Part shown: positions 8,160 to 16,893 of the stretch, one piece after another
How the letters are laid out: every line of letters begins with the position of its first letter
How positions within the stretch are numbered: the first letter of the stretch is position 1
Assembly: GCA_018262795.1 (NCBI GenBank)
Contig: JADFDM010000006.1
Location: forward strand, 62,001 to 126,000
DNA length: 64,000 nucleotides
From: Sphingobacteriales bacterium
GTDB lineage: Bacteria > Bacteroidota > Bacteroidia > Chitinophagales > LD1
Direction of reading: 5' to 3'
The notes under the pieces: generated by a model
Seen by the model: only the letters and a program-made list of their open reading frames with translations
Database searches by the model: none
Told to the model about the DNA's origin: nothing
Program-made: the position numbers and the translations under genes

Positions 8160-8741
8160 ATGCTTGGACTGAAATTACCGACCGACCCGCGCTGGACAGA
8201 TTTAGCAGGGAAATCTATTGCGGATATACTGACCGACCACGCCTATTGCGAACAAAAAGCAACCTCCACCGCTATTTCGCTCATACAGAATTATCCCGAT
8301 TTTGAAAACATAGTGGAGTCGCTTTCGCCAATTGTAAAAGAGGAATGGGGGCACTTTGAATTGGTGATGGACCACCTCAAAAAACGCGAATTAAAACTGG
8401 GGCCGCAGCGGAAGGATAAATACGTGAATGAACTGCAAAAATTTATTCGTCATGGCGGTTCTCGGAAGGATTCACTGGTAGAAAAATTGCTGTTTTCTGC
8501 TTTGATTGAAGCGCGTAGTTGCGAGCGTTTCCGGCTGCTCTCTAAGAATATTGCCGATGCGGAATTAAAATCGTTTTATAAAAACCTGATGGTGAGCGAA
8601 GCGGGTCACTATCGCCTGTTTTTGGATATGGCTTGCGAATTGGGCGGCAAAGAAACGGTGCTGAACCGCTGGGAGGAGTGGCTACACCACGAAGCGGAGA
8701 TAATAAAAACATTAGAAGTAAGAGGCGACCGGATGCACTAA
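8160..8741 (+). CDS. miaE: tRNA 2-methylthio-N6-isopentenyladenosine-37 hydroxylase (MiaE)
   Basis: A non-haem diiron monooxygenase that hydroxylates the isopentenyl group of ms2i6A37 in tRNA. The frame is open from 7767, but that part is antisense to the neighbouring gene; the start at 8160 (MLGLKLPTDPRW) follows AAAGGA and gives 193 residues, a normal length. Ferritin-like ligands are visible: Glu31, EEWGH (Glu61 or 62 and His65), Glu117 in IEARSCERF and EAGH (Glu147, His150). A DoxX-like gene follows after 18 bases and may share the transcript. Confidence 0.93.
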   Translation: MLGLKLPTDPRWTDLAGKSIADILTDHAYCEQKATSTAISLIQNYPDFENIVESLSPIVKEEWGHFELVMDHLKKRELKLGPQRKDKYVNELQKFIRHGGSRKDSLVEKLLFSALIEARSCERFRLLSKNIADAELKSFYKNLMVSEAGHYRLFLDMACELGGKETVLNRWEEWLHHEAEIIKTLEVRGDRMH

Positions 8742-8759
8742 AAAAACAGCAGAAAGAAG

Positions 8760-9119
8760 ATGAAAAAAGTTTTGTTATACCTGATGGGAGTGCTCTATGT
8801 ATTGGCAGGGATCAATCATTTTGTTCATACCGATTTCTACCTAAAAATGATAGAGGGATTTTTGCCGCAAGCCACACTGTTAGTACAACTGAGTGGGGTG
8901 GCCGAAATCGTTTTAGGGGTTGGAATCATGATCCCTTCTTCACGAAGAATCTCTGCTTGGGGAATTATTCTTTTACTCATTGCCGTGTTTCCGGCCAACA
9001 TCAACATGGCCATCCATTCTGCCGATTGGAACATGAATCCGCTGGGCTTATATCTAAGGCTGCCAATTCAACTGCTACTGATTTACTGGGCATATTCTTA
9101 CACAAAACAAAGGGATTAA
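8760..9119 (+). CDS. DoxX-like small membrane protein
   Basis: A 119-residue protein with four predicted membrane segments (about residues 4-20, 40-58, 65-83 and 95-112), the pattern of the DoxX-like family. LAGINHF near the N-terminus is a familiar family motif. It follows miaE closely. Its last four bases overlap the end of the convergent lipoprotein gene. The role of such proteins in Bacteroidota is not well defined. Confidence 0.82.
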   Translation: MKKVLLYLMGVLYVLAGINHFVHTDFYLKMIEGFLPQATLLVQLSGVAEIVLGVGIMIPSSRRISAWGIILLLIAVFPANINMAIHSADWNMNPLGLYLRLPIQLLLIYWAYSYTKQRD

Positions 9120-9472
9120 ATTCCCTCTAATTTCAATTGATTGGGCGAAGCCGTCAAATGAAATTTCTTTTCCGTTTGGTCGGATTGCTGAAACACAATG
9201 TCGCAACTATTGTTATTCTGCCAAAGAAAGTGAACCGAGTTACTATCTAAATCGCGAGCATACACTTCAAAGTTAAGGCGGTCTTCCTTAAAGCTATACG
9301 CCTTTACTTTTAGCTCCACCTTCCACGGATCGAAGCGAATGCTTTTTGTTCCTGTAACAGTTATCAGCACCTTTCCGTCAGAGGATCGGTTTTCTACCAC
9401 CGCTTTCTGATTGCCATCGCAGGAAAAAATAAATAGGAGCGGTAGAATTAAAATCAAAGAATAGCATTTCAT
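9116..9472 (-). CDS. Small lipoprotein
   Basis: A 118-residue protein. The signal peptide ends in a lipobox (FIFSC, Cys18). The mature domain is beta-rich, with alternating hydrophobic residues (KVLITVTGTKSIRF, KVELKVKAYSF), and resembles a small beta-sandwich. No family recognised. The gene ends inside the stop region of the convergent DoxX-like gene (4-base overlap). Confidence 0.72.
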   Translation of the reverse strand: MKCYSLILILPLLFIFSCDGNQKAVVENRSSDGKVLITVTGTKSIRFDPWKVELKVKAYSFKEDRLNFEVYARDLDSNSVHFLWQNNNSCDIVFQQSDQTEKKFHLTASPNQLKLEGI

Positions 9473-9540
9473 GAGTAGGGTTTAGTAGTGAACGCAAATG
9501 TGTATCTCAAATTTCTCATTGCCTATACAATTGCTTTCGG

Positions 9541-9580
9541 AAAAAATAAAAAAAGCCACCCCCAAAAGAGTGGCTTTAGA
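9541..9580 (-). terminator. Intrinsic terminator after sucD
   Basis: Arms AAAGCCAC (9552-9559) and GTGGCTTT (9570-9577) form an 8-bp stem with a 10-base loop. On the minus strand it is followed by a T-rich run, 22 bases after the sucD stop. Confidence 0.85.
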
Positions 9581-9599
9581 AATTATAGTGCTGAAAACT

Positions 9600-10487
9600 T
9601 TACACAGTTTGCGCTACCCCCAGTACTTTCGCCATCATCTCACCAATGCCTGCGGGTGACTCTACCACATGAATTCCGCATTCGCGCATGATGGCCATTT
9701 TCGCAGCAGCGGTATCATCTTTACCCCCGATAATTGCTCCGGCATGTCCCATTCTGCGCCCGGCAGGGGCGGTTTGCCCCGCAATAAAACCAACTACCGG
9801 CTTTTTATTGCCGCTGGCTTTAATCCACTTAGCAGCTTCCGCTTCTAAATTTCCACCAATCTCACCAATCATCACAATTCCATCCGTATCGGGATCATTC
9901 ATAAAAAGTTCTATCGCTTCCTTTGTAGTAGTGCCAATAATAGGATCGCCACCAATACCAATTGCAGTAGAAACTCCCAAGCCCGCCTTTACAACCTGGT
10001 CGGCTGCTTCGTAAGTAAGAGTGCCCGATTTAGAAACAATTCCCACAGCACCTGCCTTGAATACAAAAGCCGGCATAATGCCCACTTTCGCTTCTGATGG
10101 GGTAATAACACCGGGGCAGTTGGGGCCTATTAATCGCGTGTTTTTATCGCTTAGGTAAGACTTCACTTTTACCATATCCTGCACGGGAATTCCCTCGGTG
10201 ATGGCGACTACTAATTCTACTCCTGCTTCGGCTGCTTCCATAATTGCATCGGCAGCATACGGTGGCGGCACAAAAATGATGGACACATTACATCCGGTGG
10301 CTTTGCGCGCTTCGCTCACGGTGTTGAAAACCGGTTTATCTAAATGAGTTTCTCCTCCTTTGCCGGGAGTAACTCCTCCTACTACATTTGTACCATACTC
10401 AATCATTTGCCCGGCATGAAAAGTTCCTTCCTTTCCCGTAAAACCCTGCACAATTATTTTCGAGTTCTTGTTGACTAATACTGACAT
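9600..10487 (-). CDS. sucD: Succinyl-CoA ligase, alpha subunit
   Basis: The alpha subunit of the TCA-cycle enzyme that interconverts succinyl-CoA and succinate with substrate-level phosphorylation. A 295-residue protein with the CoA-binding Rossmann domain ([20 protein letters not shown], residues 13-32) and the C-terminal ligase domain holding the phosphorylated His in [12 protein letters not shown] (near residue 250). It lies 25 bases after the ABC transporter ATPase gene and before a terminator, so it is probably last in that operon. sucC is not adjacent. Confidence 0.95.
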   Translation of the reverse strand: MSVLVNKNSKIIVQGFTGKEGTFHAGQMIEYGTNVVGGVTPGKGGETHLDKPVFNTVSEARKATGCNVSIIFVPPPYAADAIMEAAEAGVELVVAITEGIPVQDMVKVKSYLSDKNTRLIGPNCPGVITPSEAKVGIMPAFVFKAGAVGIVSKSGTLTYEAADQVVKAGLGVSTAIGIGGDPIIGTTTKEAIELFMNDPDTDGIVMIGEIGGNLEAEAAKWIKASGNKKPVVGFIAGQTAPAGRRMGHAGAIIGGKDDTAAAKMAIMRECGIHVVESPAGIGEMMAKVLGVAQTV

Positions 10488-10512
10488 TGTATCTGTTGTT
10501 TTAGTGAAGCAA

Positions 10513-11271
10513 TTAATACTTGGCGTGCGCCCGTAAATCTTTCAAAAAATCAGACGCGAATATAAAATCAAATAATTCCCCTTCGGTTATCTGCATAATT
10601 TCTTTGTTCGTACCTTCCCAATATTTATAACCATCGTGAAGAAAAAGCACATTATCGCCTATGCCCATCACCGAGTTCATATCGTGCGTGTTCACGATGG
10701 TAGTGATGTTGAATTCTTCGGTAATTTCTTTAATCAAATGGTCAATAACGATAGATGTTTTGGGGTCGAGGCCGGAGTTTGGCTCATCGCAAAACAAATA
10801 TCTCGGATTCATAACAATAGCTCGCGCAATACCCACTCGCTTTTTCATTCCTCCTGAAAGTTCGCCCGGATATTTTTTGTTCGTGCCATCCATGTTTACG
10901 CGCTTGAGACAGAAATTTACTCGCTGTTGTTTTTCCTCCATCGTTTTTGAAGTAAACATGTCTAAAGGGAAACGGATATTCTCCTCTACCGACATAGAAT
11001 CGAACAGGGCAGTTCCCTGAAACAACATTCCGATTTCGCGCCTAATGGCTTTGCGCTCTTTAAAATCCATATCCATCGTGTTGCGACCATCGTAAATGAT
11101 GCTGCCGCTATCCGGCTCAAAAAGCCCCACCATACATTTCAGCGTAACCGTTTTACCCGAGCCGGACTTGCCAATAATGAGATTACATTTACCATCCTCA
11201 AACACAGCTGAAATACCTTTCAGCACTTCCTGGTCGCCAAAATTTTTCTTTATGTCTTTTATTTCTATCAC
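10513..11271 (-). CDS. ABC transporter ATP-binding protein, MlaF-like
   Basis: The ATPase of an Mla-type lipid transporter, a system that moves phospholipids between the outer and inner membranes. 252 residues with Walker A GKSGSGKT (about residues 34-41), Q-loop [14 protein letters not shown], signature LSGGMKKR, Walker B YLFCDEP and a switch His in NTHDM. The Gly-Thr-Ala-Leu-Phe-Asp Q-loop is typical of MlaF. It overlaps the permease gene by 4 bases, which suggests translational coupling. The substrate-binding MlaD partner is not in the window. Confidence 0.9.
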   Translation of the reverse strand: MIEIKDIKKNFGDQEVLKGISAVFEDGKCNLIIGKSGSGKTVTLKCMVGLFEPDSGSIIYDGRNTMDMDFKERKAIRREIGMLFQGTALFDSMSVEENIRFPLDMFTSKTMEEKQQRVNFCLKRVNMDGTNKKYPGELSGGMKKRVGIARAIVMNPRYLFCDEPNSGLDPKTSIVIDHLIKEITEEFNITTIVNTHDMNSVMGIGDNVLFLHDGYKYWEGTNKEIMQITEGELFDFIFASDFLKDLRAHAKY

Positions 11272-12011
11272 AGCATTAAAAAGGCTACCAAAAAGTTTAC
11301 AATAACAATAGCAATGCTGCTATAGACCACCGCTTGAGTCGAGGCTTGACCAATTTCAATAGCCCCGCCTTCTACCGTAAATCCTTTGAAGCACGAAATA
11401 GATGAAATGATAAACCCAAAAAGAACCGACTTCACCAACATGATATTTACATCGCGCACAATGAAGTTATCTGTAACTCCGCGAAAGTATTCGGTGGTGG
11501 TATAATAATTCCCCATTACCCCTGCTCCCCATCCTCCAAGGATACCTAAAAACACCGCGATGACTACCAACATCGGCACCATCAGCACACCGGCTACCAG
11601 CTTAGGCGAAATGAGATAGCCCGCAGTATTTACTCCCATTATTTCATAGGCATCTATCTGCTCAGAGATTCGCATGGTGCCTAATTCAGAAGAAATGTTG
11701 GAGCCGACTTTACCGGCCAATAGAAGCGCAGATATGGTAGGGGCTAATTCCAAAATCATTCCCTTGCGAACAATTGAACCAATCCACCACATAGGCACTA
11801 AACTAATGGTGCGTAACTGATAGGCAAACTGCACTGCGCTCACCGCTCCCACAAAGGTGGCAACGATGGCAATGATAGCGAGCGACCCGATACCGAAATC
11901 GTGGCACTGGCGGAAAGCTTCCTTTGAGTACATAGAGAACTTTTCCGGCTTGCGGAAAGCCCTCCGTATGAGTATTAGAAATTCACCAATCGTTTCAAAA
12001 AGTTTAATCAT
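11268..12011 (-). CDS. MlaE-family lipid ABC transporter permease
   Basis: The inner-membrane permease of the Mla lipid transporter. 247 residues with about five hydrophobic segments and the family signature LAGKVGSNISSELGTMRISEQIDA (split here: LAGKVGSNISSELG at about 98-111, then TMRISEQIDAYEIMGVN). The C-terminus ends in two membrane helices. It is the first gene of the permease-ATPase-sucD set and overlaps the ATPase start by 4 bases. Confidence 0.92.
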   Translation of the reverse strand: MIKLFETIGEFLILIRRAFRKPEKFSMYSKEAFRQCHDFGIGSLAIIAIVATFVGAVSAVQFAYQLRTISLVPMWWIGSIVRKGMILELAPTISALLLAGKVGSNISSELGTMRISEQIDAYEIMGVNTAGYLISPKLVAGVLMVPMLVVIAVFLGILGGWGAGVMGNYYTTTEYFRGVTDNFIVRDVNIMLVKSVLFGFIISSISCFKGFTVEGGAIEIGQASTQAVVYSSIAIVIVNFLVAFLML

Positions 12012-12107
12012 ATCGGAAAGAGGCGCTAAGATAAGAAAGGAGTTGATGTAAGAAAGGACAAGGCAATATACAAACAGAACACCCTGAATTGTACCCCTCA
12101 GAATTGA

Positions 12108-12115
12108 TATGTTTG
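12108..12115 (+). promoter_or_regulatory. Possible -7 element (TATGTTTG) for the SDR gene
   Basis: TATGTTTG followed by CC lies 24 bases before the ATG at 12140, with a TTG 16 bases further upstream. It supports the shorter start, because the longer frame from 12089 would include the element. Confidence 0.45.
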
Positions 12116-12139
12116 CCGGTGAAAAACAGGAATATCATT

Positions 12140-12841
12140 ATGAATAAAAGAATCGTTATTACTGGAGCTTCAAAAGGAATTGGGAAAGCTCTATCAATAA
12201 AGTTTGCTGCGGAAGGATTTGATCTGGCACTTTGCTCCCGTACCCTCTCCGATTTAGAAAAACTAAAATCAGAGATTGAACATCGGGGGATAGAAATTAA
12301 AATATTCGCCTGCGATGTGAGTAAAAAAGAAGAGGTGAAAAAGTTCAGTGAATATGTTCTTAGTAATTGGAATTCGGTGGATCTATTAATAAATAATGCC
12401 GGAACGTTTGAGCCGGGGCAGGTATATAACGAAGCGGAAGGAACCCTCGAGCGACTGGTGGAAACCAACCTTTACAGCGCCTATTATATGAGCCGAAACT
12501 TTATACCGGGAATGGTGGATCAAAAGAGTGGGCATATTTTCAACATGTGTTCAGTGGCTTCCATACAAGCCTATCCCAACGGAGGATCTTACAGTATTTC
12601 AAAATATGCTATGTTGGGCCTTTCAAAAGCGCTTCGCGAAGAGTTGAAAGAGTTTAATATCCGCGTTACTTCGTTAATCCCCGGTGCTACCTACACCGAT
12701 TCATGGGCAAAAAGTGGCTTGCCCGAAGCGAGATTTATGAAAGCAGAAGATATTGCAAAAGTGGTGTGCGACATTTATCACTTATCCGAGAATACTGTAG
12801 TAGAAGAAATACTGTTACGCCCTTTAGCAGGGGATATTTAA
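12140..12841 (+). CDS. Short-chain dehydrogenase/reductase
   Basis: A 233-residue NAD(P)-dependent oxidoreductase of the SDR family. The frame opens at 12089, but MNKRIVITGASKGIGKA at 12140 is the natural start. Motifs: TGASKGIG for cofactor binding (residues 7-14), NNAG, and the catalytic YSISK. Ser in the NMCSVASI segment is the likely partner of the catalytic Tyr. SDRs of this kind act on many alcohols and ketones; the substrate cannot be told. It is divergent from the Mla operon and precedes a DUF1573 gene. Confidence 0.9.
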   Translation: MNKRIVITGASKGIGKALSIKFAAEGFDLALCSRTLSDLEKLKSEIEHRGIEIKIFACDVSKKEEVKKFSEYVLSNWNSVDLLINNAGTFEPGQVYNEAEGTLERLVETNLYSAYYMSRNFIPGMVDQKSGHIFNMCSVASIQAYPNGGSYSISKYAMLGLSKALREELKEFNIRVTSLIPGATYTDSWAKSGLPEARFMKAEDIAKVVCDIYHLSENTVVEEILLRPLAGDI

Positions 12842-12905
12842 GCGCAAAAACTTGTTAAGGATATCGCTCTCAGAACAAAAATTCCGTCATTTTTAGCAGA
12901 GAGTT

Positions 12906-12913
12906 TATTTTTG
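12906..12913 (+). promoter_or_regulatory. Possible -7 element (TATTTTTG)
   Basis: TATTTTTG lies 18 bases before the ATG at 12932 and matches TAnnTTTG. No TTTG is seen at the expected upstream spacing. Confidence 0.45.
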
Positions 12914-12931
12914 AAACCAAATTGTTGATTC

Positions 12932-13399
12932 ATGAAAGGAATAATTTCATTATTAGCGCTCACCGTTTTCGTATCCGGTATTTATGCACAGGAGAAAAAG
13001 GACGATAAAGGCGCAACATCAAACCCCAATGCCGCACAAATAAATTTTAAAGAAGAGTCATTTAACTTTCAAGAGATTCCCGAAGGGCCGCAAGCCACGC
13101 ACGAGTTCAAATTTACCAACACCGGTAAGGAGCCATTAATTCTTTCTAACGTTAGAGCTTCGTGCGGTTGCACGACTCCCAGTTGGCCTAAAGAACCCGT
13201 ATTGCCAGGTAAAGAGTCGGCCATTGTAGTAACCTACAACACACAAGGAAGACCCGGCCCGTTTACCAAATCAATCACCATCACTTCCAATGCAAATACT
13301 CCGAACCAAGTAATTATTATTAAAGGCGAAGTGGTAAAAGACGACCCTAATAAGTCGGTTCCTATGGAGGCACCGAGTATGTTAAGCCCCAAAAATTAG
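12932..13399 (+). CDS. DUF1573 domain secreted protein
   Basis: A 155-residue exported protein. Residues 1-19 are a signal peptide (MKGIISLLALTVFVSGIYA). The mature domain is an immunoglobulin-like DUF1573 fold with the conserved HEFKFTNTGKEPL and VRASCGCTTP segments (about residues 54-90); this CGCT motif is diagnostic. Such proteins are abundant in Bacteroidota and are thought to be periplasmic. It has its own likely promoter and a terminator. Confidence 0.9.
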   Translation: MKGIISLLALTVFVSGIYAQEKKDDKGATSNPNAAQINFKEESFNFQEIPEGPQATHEFKFTNTGKEPLILSNVRASCGCTTPSWPKEPVLPGKESAIVVTYNTQGRPGPFTKSITITSNANTPNQVIIIKGEVVKDDPNKSVPMEAPSMLSPKN

Positions 13400-13425
13400 A
13401 GTTACATTCATTCAACGAATACAGC

Positions 13426-13456
13426 ACTCCGTCAAAACTCAAGACGGAGTTTTTTG
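13426..13456 (+). terminator. Intrinsic terminator after DUF1573 gene
   Basis: ACTCCGTC (13426-13433) pairs with GACGGAGT (13443-13450) around a 9-base loop, followed by TTTTTG. It ends the DUF1573 transcript. Confidence 0.88.
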
Positions 13457-13482
13457 TTTTCTTCGCGTTTCAAAATAGTGAC

Positions 13483-14697
13483 ATGCCACAGATTTCTTTG
13501 AAAGGAAAGGAGATGCCTGCTTCTCCAATTCGCAAGTTGGTTCCTTATGCCGATGAAGCAAAACGAAAAGGCGTTAAAGTGTATCACCTCAACATAGGTC
13601 AACCCGACTTGGAAACTCCCAAGCCATTTTGGGACAAGTTGAAAAACTTAGACATGAAAGTGTTGGAATACTGCCCCAGCAATGGCATTGCATCTTACCG
13701 AGAGAAATTTGCCGCTTATTACAATGGGATTGGAATAGATGTGAAAGCAAATAATTTCTTGATTACCGAAGGCGGTAGTGAAGCGTTGTCGTTTGCCATG
13801 ATGAGTTGCATTAATGAAGGCGATGAAATTATTATTCCGGAACCGATGTACGCTAATTATATAGGCTTTGCTACAGCCGGAAATATTCGCGTGAAACCGA
13901 TTTCTACCAATATTGAAAATGGATTTGCCCTTCCTCCTATTGAAGATTTTGAAAAGGCCATTACCTCAAAAACAAAAGCCATTCTCATTTGTAATCCGAA
14001 TAATCCAACGGGGTATTTGTACAGCAAAGAAGAGTTAATGACCCTGCGGGAAATATGTCTGAAACACGATTTGTTTCTCTTCGTGGATGAGGTGTATCGC
14101 GAATTCTTATATGAGAAAGGCCCCTTTTTCAGTGCGCTCAATTTGCCGGGAATGGAAGAACATGTGGTGGTGATTGATTCCATCTCGAAACGATTCAGCG
14201 CTTGTGGAGCCAGAATAGGAGCCTTAGTTACACGGAACAAACTGGTGTTGGAAATTGCACTCAAATTCGGCCAGGCACGGTTAAGCCCGCCTTCGCTGGG
14301 GCAAATAGCTGCGGAGGATTTATTTGACCTCGGCAAAGAATATTACGATTCTATAGTAGCAGAATATCAACATCGAAGAGATGTGATAGTAGCAGCGCTG
14401 AACAAGATACCCGGAGTGGTTTGCCCGAATCCGGGAGGAGCTTTTTATGCGGTGGCTTCTTTACCGGTGAAAAACTCAGATGCGTTCTGCCAATGGATGT
14501 TGGAGGATTTTTCGTACGAGGGGGCAACGGTGATGATGGCTCCGGCTTCGGGATTTTATTCTACCGAGGAAGCCGGAAAAAATCAGGTGCGAATAGCTTA
14601 TGTGCTAAAGGCCGATGACTTGAAAGCCGCTGCCAAATGCTTAGAAGAAGGATTGAAAAAATATGCTGAAATTTCGGTTAAAGAGTTAGCCCGTTAG
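13483..14697 (+). CDS. Pyridoxal-phosphate aminotransferase, class I/II (AspC-like)
   Basis: A 404-residue fold-type I aminotransferase. Key features: LNIGQPDLETP near the N-terminus, the NPNNPTGYLY substrate-binding segment, DEVYREFLYE with the cofactor-contacting Asp and Tyr, and DSISKRFSACGARIG with the Schiff-base Lys. It resembles enzymes annotated as aspartate or broad-specificity aminotransferases; the exact substrate is open. Its 3' end overlaps that of the convergent gmhB-like gene by 20 bases. Confidence 0.9.
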   Translation: MPQISLKGKEMPASPIRKLVPYADEAKRKGVKVYHLNIGQPDLETPKPFWDKLKNLDMKVLEYCPSNGIASYREKFAAYYNGIGIDVKANNFLITEGGSEALSFAMMSCINEGDEIIIPEPMYANYIGFATAGNIRVKPISTNIENGFALPPIEDFEKAITSKTKAILICNPNNPTGYLYSKEELMTLREICLKHDLFLFVDEVYREFLYEKGPFFSALNLPGMEEHVVVIDSISKRFSACGARIGALVTRNKLVLEIALKFGQARLSPPSLGQIAAEDLFDLGKEYYDSIVAEYQHRRDVIVAALNKIPGVVCPNPGGAFYAVASLPVKNSDAFCQWMLEDFSYEGATVMMAPASGFYSTEEAGKNQVRIAYVLKADDLKAAAKCLEEGLKKYAEISVKELAR

Positions 14698-15241
14698 CAA
14701 AATCAATCAGCGAATCAAAATAGTAATCCACTAATAGCCGGTCGTTTTTCAATAGCTTTCGCTTACCTCCAATAAATACCGTTTTCATTCCGGCATTTTT
14801 ACCGAATAGCATATCACTGCTTGAGTCCCCCACCATCATCGCTTTCTCAAAATCCAGTTCCGGGAAATCTTTTTTAGCCTGCTTTGCCATACCGGTGTTC
14901 GGCTTTCTTAATTGCTTCGTGTCTTCTGTCAGTAAATCGGTAGCGGCATAAATAGCATGAATACGACCTCCGTATTTTCTCACCTCCTTCAACATCTCAT
15001 CATGAATAAAATCCAAATCTTCTCGACTCATCAGCCCCTTTCCTACTCCTTGTTGATTCGTTACCAGTACTATTCGTTTGAAGTATTTTGAAAGTATTTG
15101 CAAAGCCTCTAACACTCCTTCGAGAAAGTAAAACTCATCCCATTTTTTCACATAGTCATTTGGGTAATGCAGGTTAATTACTCCATCTCTATCGAGGAAC
15201 AGAGTCCATGTTCTGTCTATTCTTAGCTCACTGTTTTTCAT
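14678..15241 (-). CDS. HAD-IIIA phosphatase, GmhB-like (heptose 1,7-bisphosphate phosphatase)
   Basis: A 187-residue HAD hydrolase. Motif I is FLDRDGVINLHYPNDYV (about residues 16-32), motif II VTNQQGVGKGLM, motif III KPNTGM and motif IV MVGDSSSDM. This is the pattern of GmhB, which removes the C7 phosphate of heptose 1,7-bisphosphate. The clustered Cys/His residues that bind zinc in many GmhB proteins are missing between motifs II and III. It lies downstream of hddC in a set with gmhA and hddA, which supports the heptose assignment. It could act on another phospho-sugar. Confidence 0.8.
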   Translation of the reverse strand: MKNSELRIDRTWTLFLDRDGVINLHYPNDYVKKWDEFYFLEGVLEALQILSKYFKRIVLVTNQQGVGKGLMSREDLDFIHDEMLKEVRKYGGRIHAIYAATDLLTEDTKQLRKPNTGMAKQAKKDFPELDFEKAMMVGDSSSDMLFGKNAGMKTVFIGGKRKLLKNDRLLVDYYFDSLIDFANGLTL

Positions 15242-15280
15242 CTTTCGAAATTGGATAAAAAGGAGGATTGAATTTTATGA

Positions 15281-15300
15281 GGTCAGTATCTGAACTGACC
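15281..15300. repeat. Short perfect hairpin GGTCAGT/ACTGACC
   Basis: Seven-base arms (15281-15287, 15294-15300) with a 6-base loop in the hddC-gmhB gap. No T run follows on the minus strand, so it is not a clear terminator; it may influence mRNA processing. Confidence 0.5.
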
Positions 15301-15342
15301 ACCGGAACAAAACAGCATCTTCCTGCATTTTCACTTTGCCTA

Positions 15343-16062
15343 TTATTTAAAAAGTGCCGTGAACTCGTTTTGCGCTCTTTCATAATCTTCGGGAATGCCG
15401 ATATCAATAAAATAACCATCGGATACTCTACCTGCCAAGCGGAGAAAGCGGAGATGCTTTTCGAGAATATCTTGTTCAAATGAAAATTTGCGAGGCAACA
15501 AGGCATCTTGTTGCTCTTCAATTTTCCGAAAGCAATCGCGGCTCATCAGATAAACTCCGGCATTAATCAATCCCTTTTTCCGAAACTGTTTTTCTGCAAA
15601 ACCGGTGATGCGGTTTTGTTGGTTCAGTGTAACAGTTCCATAGCGATCAAAGTTTTTCATGGGTTTTAACGACAAGGCAATATCTGCTTTTGTCTCTTGA
15701 TAAAAATCCATCAACTCTTTCAGGTTCACATCAAAAAAACTATCTCCATTCAGCACAAAAGCCATTTCATCGGTGAGCGAAATAGCCTGATAAATTCCAC
15801 CACCTGTTCCCAAGGGTTTTTCTTCTTCCATGTAGAGAATAGAAATTCCGTCATAATGATCGCCAAAGTATTCCCTGATAGATTCTGCTTTATAACCCAC
15901 CGAGAGAATAGTTTTTTCTATCCCCTGCGCTTTTAAGTATCGAAAGAGATAATGCAGAAAGGGCTTCCCGCCTATGGGTGCCATAGGCTTAGGCAACTCC
16001 TTCACTACTTGGCGCAAGCGAGTGCCAAGTCCTCCGGCTAATATGATGGCAGGTATATTCAC
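15343..16062 (-). CDS. hddC: D-glycero-D-manno-heptose 1-phosphate guanylyltransferase-like nucleotidyltransferase
   Basis: A 239-residue NTP-transferase. The N-terminal AIILAGGLGTRLR (residues 5-17) binds the nucleotide, followed by LPKPMAPIGGKPFLHYL, LGTGGGIYQAI, and NGDSFF with the metal-binding Asp; GYFIDIGIPEDYERAQ closes the domain. Together with neighbouring hddA, gmhA and a GmhB-like phosphatase it completes the GDP-D-glycero-alpha-D-manno-heptose pathway, supplying an activated sugar for a surface glycan or S-layer. Specificity for GTP over other nucleotides is inferred from context. Confidence 0.85.
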   Translation of the reverse strand: MNIPAIILAGGLGTRLRQVVKELPKPMAPIGGKPFLHYLFRYLKAQGIEKTILSVGYKAESIREYFGDHYDGISILYMEEEKPLGTGGGIYQAISLTDEMAFVLNGDSFFDVNLKELMDFYQETKADIALSLKPMKNFDRYGTVTLNQQNRITGFAEKQFRKKGLINAGVYLMSRDCFRKIEEQQDALLPRKFSFEQDILEKHLRFLRLAGRVSDGYFIDIGIPEDYERAQNEFTALFK

Positions 16063-16089
16063 GCCTCTAATATGTCAATAGAATTGAAA

Positions 16090-16122
16090 AGAAAAAAACC
16101 GATACAGAATTCTCGGCTTTTG
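16090..16122 (-). terminator. Possible intrinsic terminator between gmhA and hddC
   Basis: On the minus strand AAAGCCGA (16113-16120) pairs with TCGGTTTT (16095-16102), with one G-U wobble and a 10-base loop, then a T run. It lies just before hddC, so hddC and gmhB may also have their own transcript. Confidence 0.45.
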
Positions 16123-16176
16123 ATGCGAATTAAATTCCTCGTTATGGAACTGCGCTCAAAATAATTGCGCGCTGGT

Positions 16177-16752
16177 TTATTTATCGAACAGTTTTTCCTC
16201 TACCAATTGGCAGATGATGTGACCAAGCATAATGTGACTTTCCTGGATGCGAGGAGTATCGTTGCTGGGTACGTTAAACAGATAATCACAACTTTCTTTC
16301 ATTTTACCACCTGTTTCGCCTGTCAGTGAAATCACTACCATTCCTCTGCGCTTCGCTTCTTCTTGAGCGAGAATTATATTCTTTGAATTACCGCTGGTAG
16401 AGAGGCCTATCAGCACATCGCCTTTGCGACCGTGTGCTTTCACTGCCCGCTCGTATATTTGATCGTAGCTATAATCATTGGCGACTGCTGTTAGAAAGGA
16501 CGTATTCACATGCAGTGCTTCTGCGGGGAGGGGTTCGCGGTCGCTGTAAAAGCGACCGGTGAACTCAGCCGCCAAGTGTTGCGCATCAGCCGCGCTGCCT
16601 CCGTTGCCGCACAGGTACAGGCGCTGTCCATTCTTAAAGGCTTCGGTTATCAGATCGGCCACTTGTTCTACCTGTTCCAGCATAGCCGCATTTGCCAGTA
16701 TTTTATTTTTTACCTCAATAGAGGAAGTGATAATGCTCTTTATCTTGCTCAT
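16177..16752 (-). CDS. gmhA: Sedoheptulose 7-phosphate isomerase
   Basis: Converts sedoheptulose 7-phosphate to D-glycero-D-manno-heptose 7-phosphate, the first step of activated heptose synthesis. The frame opens at 16812, but the start at 16752 (MSKIKSIITSSIEVK) fits family length, giving 191 residues. SIS-domain motifs are clear: LYLCGNGGSAADAQHLAAEF (about 46-65) and IGLSTSGNSKNI, then VPSNDTPRIQESHIMLGH near the C-terminus with the catalytic His. It lies between hddA and hddC. A TATGTTTG element abuts the start, so a short or leaderless transcript is possible. Confidence 0.93.
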   Translation of the reverse strand: MSKIKSIITSSIEVKNKILANAAMLEQVEQVADLITEAFKNGQRLYLCGNGGSAADAQHLAAEFTGRFYSDREPLPAEALHVNTSFLTAVANDYSYDQIYERAVKAHGRKGDVLIGLSTSGNSKNIILAQEEAKRRGMVVISLTGETGGKMKESCDYLFNVPSNDTPRIQESHIMLGHIICQLVEEKLFDK

Positions 16753-16756
16753 GTCG

Positions 16757-16764
16757 CAAACATA
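16757..16764 (-). promoter_or_regulatory. Possible -7 element (TATGTTTG) abutting the gmhA start
   Basis: On the minus strand TATGTTTG ends only four bases before the ATG at 16752. If used, transcription would begin at or very near the start codon. No matching -33 element is visible. Confidence 0.25.
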
Positions 16765-16893
16765 AAAAACCGTTTTCAGTTCAGCACTTAAAAGAAGTCG
16801 GAAGAAGCGCAAGCACCTTGCACAGTTGATATAAAGAGAATAACGAAGAGGGAAGCGCTGCGGAAATTCAGTTTGAAAATGTAGCTGTAGTTT

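Noticed and set aside
12004-12468. Minus-strand frame antisense to the SDR gene
   Set aside because: It lies opposite a clear SDR coding region with intact motifs.
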